DNA of 64,000 nt, from NCBI RefSeq assembly GCF_034541975.1, contig NZ_JAVYJM010000001.1; one strand, given 5' to 3'. This document shows, piece by piece, positions 54,176 to 62,763 of this stretch; positions within the stretch are counted from its first letter, which is position 1, and the number at the start of each line of letters is the position of its first letter. The notes beneath the pieces are model-generated. The model searched no databases. It was not told the DNA's origin and worked only from the letters and a program-made list of their open reading frames with translations. Source of the stretch: Dermacoccus abyssi. GTDB taxonomy: Bacteria > Actinomycetota > Actinomycetes > Actinomycetales > Dermatophilaceae. The position numbers were made by a program, and so were the translations under genes.

Positions 54176-55216
54176 ATGTCCTACGTCGAGAATGGAAAGA
54201 GCTACGAGCGCGACACGCAGTACATCGAGGACAGGATCCTCGATGACGCTGACGCCGAGTGGCCGGTGGAGAGCGAACGGTATCGACTGGTCGCGGCGCG
54301 GGCGTGCCCGTGGGCGAACCGCGCCATCATCGTGCGGCGCCTGCTGGGTCTCGAGGACGCGATCTCGATGGGCCTCACCGGCCCCACGCATGATGCGGAT
54401 TCGTGGACGTTCGATCTCGACCCGGGCGGCGTCGACCCCGTGCTCGGCATCCCCCGGCTCAAGGACGCCTACGAGAAGCGTTTCCCGGGCTACCCCAAGG
54501 GCATCACGGTGCCGGCGATGGTCGACGTGCCGAGCGGGCAGGTGGTGACGAACAACTTCCCGCAGATCACCGAGGACTTCAGCTCGCAGTGGACGCGCTT
54601 CCACCGTGAGGGCGCGCCGACGCTGTGGCCGCAGGAGCTGCGCGATGAGATGGACGCCGTCAACAAGCGGGTTTACACCGAGGTGAACAACGGTGTGTAC
54701 CGGTGCGGTTTCGCCGGCACGCAGGAGGCTTACGACGCCGCCTACGAGCGTCTGTTCACGGCGCTGGAGTGGTTGGAGGAGCGCCTCGCGACGCAGCGTT
54801 ACCTCGTAGGCGAGACGATCACCGAGGCCGACGTCCGTCTGTTCACGACGCTGGTCCGTTTCGACCCCGTTTACCACGGCCATTTCAAGTGCAACCTGCG
54901 CAAGCTCACCGAGATGCCGAACCTGTGGGCGTATGCGCGTGACCTGTTCGCGACGCCCGGTTTCGGCGACACGGTCGACTTCACGCAGATCAAGCAGCAT
55001 TACTACGTCGTGCACTCGGACATCAATCCGACGGGCATCGTGCCTGACGGCCCCGACCTCAGCGTGTGGGCCGCACCGCACGGCCGCGAGCGCCTCGGTG
55101 GCCGTCCGTTCGGTGACGGCGCCCCTCCCGGCGCCGTCCGCGAGGGCGAGCGCGTGCCGGCGGCCGACAACCCTCACATCGGCGCCGACGGCCTCGTCAC
55201 CTTCGGGAAGGTGTAG
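54176..55216 (+). CDS. glutathionyl-hydroquinone reductase-like (Xi-class GST) protein
   Basis: About 346 residues from the ATG at 54176. The thioredoxin-like N-domain carries the catalytic cysteine in AARACPWANRAIIVRRLLG near residue 42. The Xi-class signatures WTFDLDPGGVDPVLG, RFPGYPKGITVPAMVD and ALEWLEERLATQRYLVGETI follow, with a C-terminal GYINASW-free helical domain ending in IKQHYYVVHSDINPTGI. The family reduces thiol-conjugated hydroquinones. Actinobacteria mostly use mycothiol, so that may be the natural thiol here (inference). Confidence 0.9.
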   Translation: MSYVENGKSYERDTQYIEDRILDDADAEWPVESERYRLVAARACPWANRAIIVRRLLGLEDAISMGLTGPTHDADSWTFDLDPGGVDPVLGIPRLKDAYEKRFPGYPKGITVPAMVDVPSGQVVTNNFPQITEDFSSQWTRFHREGAPTLWPQELRDEMDAVNKRVYTEVNNGVYRCGFAGTQEAYDAAYERLFTALEWLEERLATQRYLVGETITEADVRLFTTLVRFDPVYHGHFKCNLRKLTEMPNLWAYARDLFATPGFGDTVDFTQIKQHYYVVHSDINPTGIVPDGPDLSVWAAPHGRERLGGRPFGDGAPPGAVREGERVPAADNPHIGADGLVTFGKV

Positions 55217-55272
55217 GGGTGCATCGCCCCTGGTTCGGTTGAGGCTGTCATTCAACGCGAGGATGGACAGTA

Positions 55273-55400
55273 TGGCAGCACCACGGAAGTATCCGGCAGA
55301 GCGTCAGTAGCACTCAACGAGGCTCGCGATCGAGGCCCGGCAAGATCCCGAACGTCGACGCGGAGCCGTACGGCAGGTCGCTGAGCAACTCGGAGTGACC
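55273..55400 (+). pseudogene. IS3-family orfA remnant
   Basis: Translation from the ATG at 55273 gives MAAPRKYPAERQ, a stop, then STRLAIEARQDPERRRGAVR and QVAEQLGVT, the typical N-terminus of an IS3-type orfA (helix-turn-helix) protein. It has an internal stop and the homology ends abruptly at 55400. It is unrelated in sequence to the intact IS3 element 440 bp further on. Confidence 0.7.
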
Positions 55401-55675
55401 GTGCGTGGTTCATCCTCGATCGTCGGTTGCGCGCAGCGTGGCGCCTAGCCGCTTTATCCCCGAAGGGCTAAGGGTGGCGCCCGCAGCCAGTGGTGTGGGG
55501 CGAGTTTGGACTGGGCCACCCCCCGCACCGCCGGTCACTCCCCCACATTCCGAGCTGGCAGCTTCACAAGGAGCGGGCGCCGTTGAACGTACGACGGGCA
55601 GGGCCCGTAGGGCTGTCAACAAGGCCGAGGGGGTAGCCGTCACAACCAACGAGAAGACAGCGGGGGTGAGTTCCT
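55401..55675. other. 275 bp without coding potential, possible group II intron 5' fragment
   Basis: The segment begins GTGCG, the consensus 5' end of group II introns, at the exact point where the orfA homology stops. It is rich in short hairpins (for example GGCGCCTAGCC and GGGTGGCGCC). No intron-encoded protein or domain V is present. The intron reading is a weak hypothesis. Confidence 0.25.
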
Positions 55676-55784
55676 CTAGTGGGCGTAGACGACGGTGTTG
55701 GAGTCGTAGTGGCCAGTGCGGGTGTCGAATGTTCCGCTGCATGTGATGAGGCGTAGTTCTGGGCCGGCGGTGTTGGCGTACACC
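55676..55784 (-). pseudogene. C-terminal end of a disrupted sortase gene
   Basis: The frame reads YANTAGPELRLITCSGTFD, then TRTGHYDSNTVVYAH and a stop. LRLITCSGTFD is the catalytic-cysteine motif of class E/F sortases, and the ending is also typical. The reading frame enters from an IS3 element. Across the element, the other flank continues the frame (SDRVTSEDLSV at 57110-57150), so the IS split the gene. The N-terminal two thirds are not found beyond 57190, so the gene was already truncated or was rearranged. Confidence 0.72.
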
Positions 55785-55838
55785 TGAAGCGTCCCGGGTG
55801 TGATGCCGCTTCCTTTCGAGTTCGAGAGGATGTTGTTC

Positions 55839-56150
55839 ATGCCGAAGAAGTTCGATCCCGAGGTGAAGGACCGCGCGGTGCGGATGGTCCTGGACCGCGT
55901 CGAGGAAGCCGGGTCCGTCACCAAGGCTGTCGCGTTGGTGTCACCGAAGGTCGACGTGGGCCGTGAAACCTTGCGCCGCTGGGTCTCGCAACACCGCGTC
56001 GACGCCGGCCTGAAGGACGGGCCGACCAGCGACGACCTGGCCGAGCTGCGTCGTCTGCGCAGCGAGGTCAAGCGGTTGCGCGAGGACAACGAGCTCCTAC
56101 GCAAGGCCTCGATTTTCTTCGCGGGGGAGCTCGACCCCCGCAACCGATGA
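55839..56150 (+). CDS. IS3-family transposase orfA
   Basis: The 103-residue DNA-binding protein begins MPKKFDPEVKDRAVRMVLDR. Its helix-turn-helix includes VGRETLRRWVSQHRVDAG and it ends in the leucine-zipper region LRRLRSEVKRLREDNELLRK. Its TGA overlaps the orfB ATG (ATGA), the region where IS3 elements usually make an orfAB fusion by -1 frameshifting. Confidence 0.92.
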   Translation: MPKKFDPEVKDRAVRMVLDRVEEAGSVTKAVALVSPKVDVGRETLRRWVSQHRVDAGLKDGPTSDDLAELRRLRSEVKRLREDNELLRKASIFFAGELDPRNR

Positions 56151-57082
56151 TCATGGGTTTCATCGATCAGATGCGCGCCGAGGGGCACGCGGTCGAGTCG
56201 GTCTGCAGGGTGCTCCGCCAGGAGGGCTGCCAGATCGCCGCACGCACCTACCGGGCCTGGCGCCACCGCAGCGCATCGGCCCGTGACACGTCCGACGCGG
56301 TCCTGCTCAACGTCCTGCACGACCTCGTCGGTACCCCGGAAGGGCTGTACGGGCGTCGCAAGATGACCGCCTGGCTACGTAGGCAAGGTCACCAGGTCGG
56401 CGCCGGTCGCGTGGATCGGCTCATGGGCGTCGCGGGGATGAACGGGGTACGCCGCGGCCGTCCGGTACGCACCACGATCCCGGCCAAGGACGGGCATCGG
56501 GCTGGTGACCTGCTCAACCGGGACTTCACCGCGGCAGCGCCGAACACGAAGTGGGTCGCGGACTTCACCTACGTACGCACGTGGGCGGGTTTCGTGTACG
56601 TCGCGTTCGTCCTGGACTGCTACTCCCAGAAGGTCGTGGCCTGGCACGCCGCGACGAGCAAGACGACACCGCTGGTCCTGACACCGCTGCGGATCGCGCT
56701 GTGGGAACGCGACCGAGCCGGGCACCCCGTCCAACCCGGCGAGCTGATCGCACATAGCGATGCCGGGTCGCAGTACACCAGCCTGCGCTTCGCCGAGCAC
56801 CTGGCCGCCGAGGGCATCGCCGCATCGATCGGCACCGTCGCGGACGCGTACGACAACGCACTCATGGAGTGCGTCATCGGCCTGTACAAGACCGAGTGCA
56901 TCACCACCACGATCTTCCACGACAGCCCGTACAAGACCATCGCCGACGTCGAGTACGCCACCGCCGGATGGGTCGAGTGGTACAACAACCGAAGGCTCCA
57001 CTCGTCTCTGGCCATGACCACCCCGGCCGAGTACGAGACCGCCTACTACGCCAACCTCAACCGAGAGTTGGCACCCGCATAG
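56147..57082 (+). CDS. IS3-family transposase orfB (DDE integrase core)
   Basis: This 311-residue catalytic subunit carries HTH_21 (RKMTAWLRRQGHQVGAGRVD) and the rve core. The DDE residues lie in KWVADFTYV, AHSDAGSQYTSL and ALMECVIGLYKTE, followed by EYATAGWVEWYNNRRLHSSL. All catalytic residues are present, so it could be active when fused to orfA by frameshifting. Confidence 0.94.
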   Translation: MIMGFIDQMRAEGHAVESVCRVLRQEGCQIAARTYRAWRHRSASARDTSDAVLLNVLHDLVGTPEGLYGRRKMTAWLRRQGHQVGAGRVDRLMGVAGMNGVRRGRPVRTTIPAKDGHRAGDLLNRDFTAAAPNTKWVADFTYVRTWAGFVYVAFVLDCYSQKVVAWHAATSKTTPLVLTPLRIALWERDRAGHPVQPGELIAHSDAGSQYTSLRFAEHLAAEGIAASIGTVADAYDNALMECVIGLYKTECITTTIFHDSPYKTIADVEYATAGWVEWYNNRRLHSSLAMTTPAEYETAYYANLNRELAPA

Positions 57083-57109
57083 GAGCGGCACGAAACCCGG
57101 GACGCTTCA

Positions 57110-57189
57110 CACCGAGAGGTCTTCGCTTGTCACCCGATCAGAGCGAACTATCGCACTGACTCGACCAACGTGCCTGGGCATCACAGCTA
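57110..57189 (-). pseudogene. sortase-side flank of the IS3 insertion
   Basis: On the minus strand this segment can be read in frame into the sortase fragment at 55676-55784 once the IS3 element and one CACC copy are removed (RVSAIVRSDRVTSEDLSV, then YANTAG). Sequence support for sortase identity in this part is weak. It abuts the Rhs scrap at 57190. Confidence 0.4.
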
Positions 57190-57227
57190 GTGACTTCACC
57201 GAGAGTGTTCGTCTGCGTCCGCGCGGT
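57190..57227 (-). pseudogene. orphan Rhs gene fragment
   Basis: These 38 bp match 60335-60372 of the main Rhs gene at 35 positions and encode the same peptide, ARTQTNTLGEVT. The fragment is orientated the same way and sits 4 bp from the end of the YfeS-like gene, as expected for the debris of a displaced Rhs tip cassette. Confidence 0.7.
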
Positions 57228-57230
57228 CAG

Positions 57231-57698
57231 TCACTCAGTGGGATTCTGCCAAGATTCCAGGTCACGCTTCTGCTGGACGTACTCCTGCGCGTTGTCAGTC
57301 TCTTGGAGAAGACGGTCGACACCACGCAGCGCAACAGCCTTGCCCTCGTCGTCGATCTGCCCCGTGAGTCGCAACAACGTGAACGCGCGCGCCACCACCC
57401 ATGTCGCCTCGTCGTCGGTGTCGAGCGGTGACGTGCCGATCTCGTTCACCGACTCCCGCCACTCCTCTTCGGAGTCATACATGTCACGCAACCGTGTGGA
57501 AGACGTCAGCTCGTCGCGGCGTTCCTCCCACTCCGCAAGGATGTCGGCAGCTTCGTCGCTTCCGAACGGCGCCCAGTCGTCAGCCGGATCGTTGTACATC
57601 GGATCGGTGAAGTGTGCTGCGAAGCGCGGGTGTGCCGGCTCCATCGCCCACTCGCCCTCGCCGCCGTTGCCATTTGCCTCGAAACCCTGAGTATTCAT
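57231..57698 (-). CDS. YfeS-like acidic protein, possible orphan immunity gene
   Basis: The 155-residue, strongly acidic protein has the stretches HPRFAAHFTDPMYNDPADDW and APFGSDEAADILAEWEERRD, which resemble the Escherichia coli YfeS family (HP..., then PFGxDDGxDxL). A helical C-terminus (ALRGVDRLLQETDNAQEYVQ) follows. It lies between an Rhs scrap and an Rhs toxin/immunity locus, the place where orphan immunity genes collect. The immunity role is inferred from context and acidity only. Confidence 0.6.
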   Translation of the reverse strand: MNTQGFEANGNGGEGEWAMEPAHPRFAAHFTDPMYNDPADDWAPFGSDEAADILAEWEERRDELTSSTRLRDMYDSEEEWRESVNEIGTSPLDTDDEATWVVARAFTLLRLTGQIDDEGKAVALRGVDRLLQETDNAQEYVQQKRDLESWQNPTE

Positions 57699-57908
57699 AG
57701 CTGAAACCTACTCGATCGCAACCTTGGCACTCCTCCATCCATCCGGAAGCTGGGAGGCGCATGAGCCACGGAAAGGTGGGCGAGGCCAGCGCGGGCATCC
57801 AACATCCGCCCGTGGGACCGTCCTGCTACGGGCCTTTCGGACTTTTCTGACTTCGATAGTTCCAGGCCGGGATCGACGAGCCAGAAGTCCTCATACGAAT
57901 CGAGAGAG

Positions 57909-58571
57909 CTACCGTCGCGCCCACCCCCCCGAGAGAAAGAAAGAATCCGGAATGTCAAAATAGTCTTCCGCGGCCTCAAATGACGGTGCCGCCTTGAAGT
58001 AGCCCTTCTGACGCGAGGATTCAAATATTGGACATTTATCTGTCACGGAAATTGACTGCGCCAATCCTTTTGCGATTGCGTATTCAGTGTCGTCGTAAGG
58101 TAGAGAATATAAGGAGCGGCCGCGTGAATGCTCAACCGACAGTGTATAGCGGGCCCCCTCGCTCGCAGAAATAGTCCATGTTAATTTCGCTTCACGAATC
58201 GACCGACTCTTCTTGACCGGTAGATCCAGGTAAAAGAAGTCGCTATCGACATCCTGAAGGCGCATCTCAAACTCTGCCATGTCCCCCATCGAAATATTTC
58301 TGATTCCCTCTATGATCTGAGTCAAATAAGGAGGCGCAGAGGCCCGAGAGGACAGTGTCATATCACTCAGCCGAGCCTTCATCGGACCATCCGAGTCAGA
58401 CATGTCTGCCACGAGATATGCCCGCGGGGCAGTCAGGGGGGATTGAAGCTCTCTGAGCGTCCGAGTGACATGCCCCGCGGCGATCGAGGCGGCCCAGTAG
58501 GATTTTTCCGAGATTTCACCTTGGTCAGGTACGTGTCTGTCATCTACCGTCAGCGCAAGAACCTTGGGCAT
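57909..58571 (-). CDS. candidate immunity protein of the Rhs toxin
   Basis: About 220 residues from the ATG at 58571 (AAGGGG 8 bp upstream). Base composition is clearly more AT-rich than the surroundings, like the toxin tip directly upstream in the same orientation. No membrane helix. Stretches such as YLTQIIEGIRNISMGDMAEF and DVDSDFFYLDLPVKKSRSIR, and the ending DIPDSFFLSGGWARR, match no family I know. Position immediately behind the Rhs C-terminus is the classical place for the immunity gene. The 57699-57908 gap holds nothing I can support. Confidence 0.65.
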   Translation of the reverse strand: MPKVLALTVDDRHVPDQGEISEKSYWAASIAAGHVTRTLRELQSPLTAPRAYLVADMSDSDGPMKARLSDMTLSSRASAPPYLTQIIEGIRNISMGDMAEFEMRLQDVDSDFFYLDLPVKKSRSIREAKLTWTISASEGARYTLSVEHSRGRSLYSLPYDDTEYAIAKGLAQSISVTDKCPIFESSRQKGYFKAAPSFEAAEDYFDIPDSFFLSGGWARR

Positions 58572-58656
58572 CAAGAGCACCCCTTACTGCTCCCAGTTTT
58601 ATGACCCGGAGGGCATTTGCCGTACATTCGGTAGTATCGGTGAATTAGAGACATTT

Positions 58657-61600
58657 CTACCCTTCTTGCAGCATAATAGGAGTACTGAGTTCCACGTTTT
58701 TCCATCTACAGATGGTTTTTCCCTTGGCTTGGCATGTATAGATTTGGTTCTGTGCGCGCTTCCAGCTAACGCCGGAAATTCCATACTTCCACGTGCGCCA
58801 ATAGCCCGAATTTACGAACTGGATTTCGTAAATGAAGTGGACATGGTACTTCTGGGACTTCGCGGTCTTCTCTGGCCGCGCAACAGCATTCGTGGGTACC
58901 TTATAATCGGTCCCCCTGCCGCCGGGAACCCTGACGGCACGTGTTTGAGTGGATTGAGTGCTGGGGCGCACTGTCCCCCCTCCTCCTCTACCAGCCGCGA
59001 GGCTCGCATACTGTCCGCCGTTTCCGTTTGCAGATCCTCCTCCACCCCCTGTCCCGCCCCAGCCCAGTCCCATCTTTAGACCTGCAATATCGCTGGAATT
59101 GATCGGGTCGTTGGGGTACCCGTAGGTGGTTTCGTTGCCGCCGTAGATGGGGTCGGTGCTGGTGAACAGGCCGCGTTGGTTGTTGTAGACGCGGGCTCCC
59201 ATGAGGGTCAGGCCTGCTGTGTCGGGGGTGGTGGCGCGTTGGTGCGCGCCGAGCCACCCGTACCCGAGAACACCGCTGCTCGCATTGGTGCCGGTTGTGC
59301 CGCCGGTGGTGGGTTGGCCGTATTCGCTGTACGTGCTCCAGTCCGTGATCGAGGTCGCGGGCGTGTCCGTGCCGTTCACGGCCGGGATCTCGATACTCGT
59401 AGCGGTGTTGCCGTTCGGATCGGGCAGCGCGATCTTCGCCTTACCCGTCTCGTCGAGCATCGCACCCAACATGCCGCTGACCGAGTCGGTGTACCGCTCG
59501 ATCCCGCCACCGCTGAGTTCCACCCAGGACGGGTTGTCCGAATCATCCGTGTAGTGACGCGTCACCGTCGTCGCAGGCCCACTGCTCGACGTCGATGTCT
59601 GCGCCTTACGGCGCCCAGCAGCGTCGAGCGTGAACGTCGCGTCGGTGCCGCCCTGGCTGATCTTCTGCACCGAGTCGTCCAGGTAGTACTCGAGCGTCAC
59701 ATCCCCCGCACCCGGGTTCGGGGCATCCGCCTTCGGCATCAAAGTTTGGCGACCGAACGCGTCATACCTGTACGAACCCGCACCGTTCTTACCGGTCGTC
59801 GCGCGGTCAGCGTCGTCGTACGCCATCGTCACCGACGAGCTCGACGTGCTCGACGTGCTCGACGTGCTCGACGTGCTCGACGTGTTCGTCGTGCCGACGC
59901 AGTCACCACCAGAGTGGATGGCTTCGCTACTGGCCGTGCGGTTACCGTTCGCGTCGAACGTGTACGTGCGCACCGCGCACGCCGCATCCGCACTCACCTT
60001 CGTGTCCGCATCGATCGCGCCCGTCCCGGCGGCCTTCTCCCGATCCGTGACCTTCGTCAGGCGCGACAGCCCGTCGTAGCTGTACTCCTTGTCATACGCC
60101 CAGCCCTGCCCGACCGTCATGTGGCTCGTGTCACCGTCTTCAGGGATCCCCGGGTCACCATCGAACGCGGCACCCGCCCCCGTGTACTGACGCGCCAGGC
60201 GGCCCAGACCGTCGCGCTCTTGCGTCCACGCCATCCACGTATCCGTCGTCGGCGTACCCGCGGTCCAGCTCACCGTGCCATCATCCCCGGTCGTCGCCGT
60301 GACCGGAGTGACCTGCCCCTCGTACGACAGGCCGGTGACTTCACCCAGGGTGTTCGTCTGCGTCCGCGCAGTGACAAAGCCGGGCAGGTCTTCCTGACTG
60401 ATCTTCCCGTCGATGTCGAACGCCGCCCCATACGTCAGATCACCACCCGTGCCGGGACGAGTCACACTCATGCCAGTGACCATACCGCGACGTTCGGTCT
60501 TGCCGGCCGCGTCCGTGCCGTCATAGGTGTACTTCGTCGTGCCCTTCGGGTCGCTCACGCTCGCGACAGAGCCGTCGGTGCCGTAGGTCGTGGTCGCGGT
60601 TTCACCGGACTCGTTGGTGTAGGAGATCTTGCAGCCCCAGTTGTCATACGCCGTCGCGATCCGGTTGCTTGTCGCGCCGGTGCCCGCCGCGTTCGCGTCA
60701 CCGACGTAGTCGACGAGACCGGCCGCGTTGTAGTGCGTGAACGAGGCAGGCACCGCGGTCGCCCCGGGAATCGTGCCTGGCGTCTTCTCGAGTACCTCGC
60801 GTCCCGCAGCGTCGTACGAGGTCGTCGTGGTGCGGTTCGCGCCGCCTGACGTTTCCACGACGGTGGTGGGGTTGAGCCACGTGTCGTACCCGGTCGTGCG
60901 GGCATCGGGCAGGCTCGGCCCGCTCGAGGGCGCAGCGCCCGGGAACACGCGGCACGGTGAGCCGGCCCATTCGGGTTGTTCCCACACTGCGCGTCGTCAC
61001 TGTTCGTGCCGGCGGTGTAGTACACGGTGCGGCGTGTGCCCGCAGAGGCGGTGCTTGTGGCCTTGGGTTGGCGTTGTTCGATCGTGCGGCCTGCGGAGTC
61101 GTAGCGCGTCGTACGTGTCACCCCACCTGTGGTCACCGTGGTCGGTGTCCCGAGGCTCCAGCCGTCGGTGTCGCCGCTGGCGATGGCGGCGTACCCGTTC
61201 GTTGTCTTCGTCAGCTCACTCAACTGCGCGCCCGCGTTGTCGATGACGGACGCGGTGACCGTCGTGGCGAGGGAGTACGGCTGCCCGGTGGCCGGGTTGA
61301 TCCCGGAGTTGGGTGCGCCTTGGTCGTAGTCGGTGTGCACCTTCTTCCGCGCCGTGACCAGCGCGCCGCCGACGCTCATCTGCGACGCGGGCGTCAACAC
61401 GTCCACCACCCGTGACCCCGCAGGCAGCGTCACCTCGCCGGAAGCATCTTTGATGTCGTCGTTGTACGTCGTGCTCGTGGCGTAGAAGTCACTCGTCGAC
61501 TTGATCTCAGCAGCGTCCGCACCGTCCGGCATCGCGTCGAGGGCGGCCTTGATGCCTTGCGGCGTCAACGAACGGACCGGGTTGCCCTTCGCGTCATAAT

Positions 61601-61805
61601 CACTGGAACTCACGAGCCACTGGCCCGCACCGTACTCGGCGCCGTTGACCTCGTCGTTGTTCACATCGACGTAGGACAAGGACGCGTACGACCAGTCACC
61701 GGCGCTGATGCTGGCCGGGTCGGTGCTGCTGACCGGGTGGTCCTGCCCGAACACCGCGTACCCCGTGGCCGGGGTGGATGCTTGCCCTCGGGCGACAGCG
61801 GACAC
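58657..61805 (-). pseudogene. Rhs/YD-repeat toxin gene, N-terminally truncated and frameshifted
   Basis: Two overlapping frames make one Rhs protein: the upstream frame (from 61805) to DDAQCGNN, then the downstream frame from PEWAGSPC. One base is missing near 60976. YD repeats (TRYDSAGRTIEQRQ, YDAAGREVLEKT, YRYDAFGRQTLM) lead to the core end ARVYNNQRGLFTSTDP and YGYPNDPINSSDIAGL. The following 130-residue tip is AT-richer. After a Gly-rich linker it ends in a domain with IYEIQFV, WKYGISG and an Arg (SWKRAQ), the GIY-YIG/URI-type order of nuclease toxins. The N-terminal secretion part is missing, replaced by transposase sequence at about 61800. A run of Ser-Thr codons lies at 59840-59885. Confidence 0.82.
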
Positions 61806-62759
61806 GCCTTACCCGCGCTAGCCCTGGGGATGGAACTGACATCTGCGGGCTCGAATAAAGCGGCCGCAGGGCTGGCCCTCATCGACCGGGTCAGCACCTA
61901 TCTGAAGACCAGGGGCGACGTGCTCACCTCGGTGTGCGTTGACCGGGGCTACTCGATGGCCGCGCACGAGAACTGGGCGCAACACCTCATCGAGCGCGGC
62001 ACCTCGCAACACCATGACCTCGGCGCCAGCGAGAAGCGGCTCGAGCCGGCTGACCGCCCCGGCATCATCTTCCTCGACGGTCACCCCTTCGTGGCCAACA
62101 TGCCCAAACGACTACGCGAACTGCGCCGGCCCGGTTTGAACGCGACGAGCGAAGAGAAGGCGGAACAGGCTCGCAACTACAACGAACGCTGGGCATACGC
62201 GTTCTCCACCAACGGCCCGCCCACCCGCAACGGGGCTCAGCGCTATCGCGGGCCCGTGCATGGCAAGAAGGTGCGCTGTCCCAACCACCCCGAGTCGATG
62301 CGTTGGGATCCCAGGAAACCGTTGACCAACTGCACGCCCGGACAGCCGTGCGCCTGCGCGGCCACCCTCACCGTCAAGGCTGATGGCAAACGCGCCAGGC
62401 ACCGCCAGCCCGAGCTGTACGGCACCGAGAAGTGGCTGAAACGCTACGGCGCCCGCAATCTCATCGAATCGTTCAACGCGTCGTTGAAGAACCACCACAT
62501 GCGTCTGCAACGCCACTCGACTCGAGTGTTCGGCCTCTCGAAGAACACCATCCTGCTCGGATTCATCCTCGCCGCAACCAACATGGCGATCCTGCTCTCC
62601 CGGTACGACTATGACCCCGCAAGGCCCGAGACACTGCCGGCACCCGGCACCCAACTCGAGCCCCTAGCACAACGAGCACCCACAGGGTCCAACGCACGCC
62701 ACCCCAAATCGCCAGGTCAAGTCCCGGGTAGTGGTGTAGCGGAGCGTGCCCCTTCGTGA
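61800..62759 (+). pseudogene. C-terminal fragment of a DDE-type transposase
   Basis: The frame reads LALGMELTSAGSNKAAAGLA, SVCVDRGYSMAAHENWAQHL and NLIESFNASLKNHHMRLQRH, then ILLGFILAATNMAILLSRYD, as in the catalytic second half of large DDE transposases; the first half is absent. Its left end fuses with the Rhs gene (opposite strand) and its last residues are read from the terminal region of the following IS256 element. The family is not determined. Confidence 0.72.
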
Positions 62760-62763
62760 TGGT

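Larger units (their letters stand above)
55785..57109 (+). mobile_element. complete IS3-family insertion sequence with target duplication
   Basis: The 1325-bp element has imperfect terminal inverted repeats TGAAGCGTCCCGGGTGTGA (left) and TGAAGCGTCCCGGGTTTCG (right, complement), both continuing to TGCCGCT. Four-base duplications CACC flank it at 55781-55784 and 57110-57113. Two overlapping ORFs (orfA, orfB) fill it. Intact ends and duplications indicate a fairly recent insertion. Confidence 0.92.

Noticed and set aside
59840..59885. Short tandem repeat CGACGTGCT as a functional DNA element
   Set aside because: It is the coding sequence of a Ser-Thr-Ser run within the Rhs protein and needs no separate explanation.
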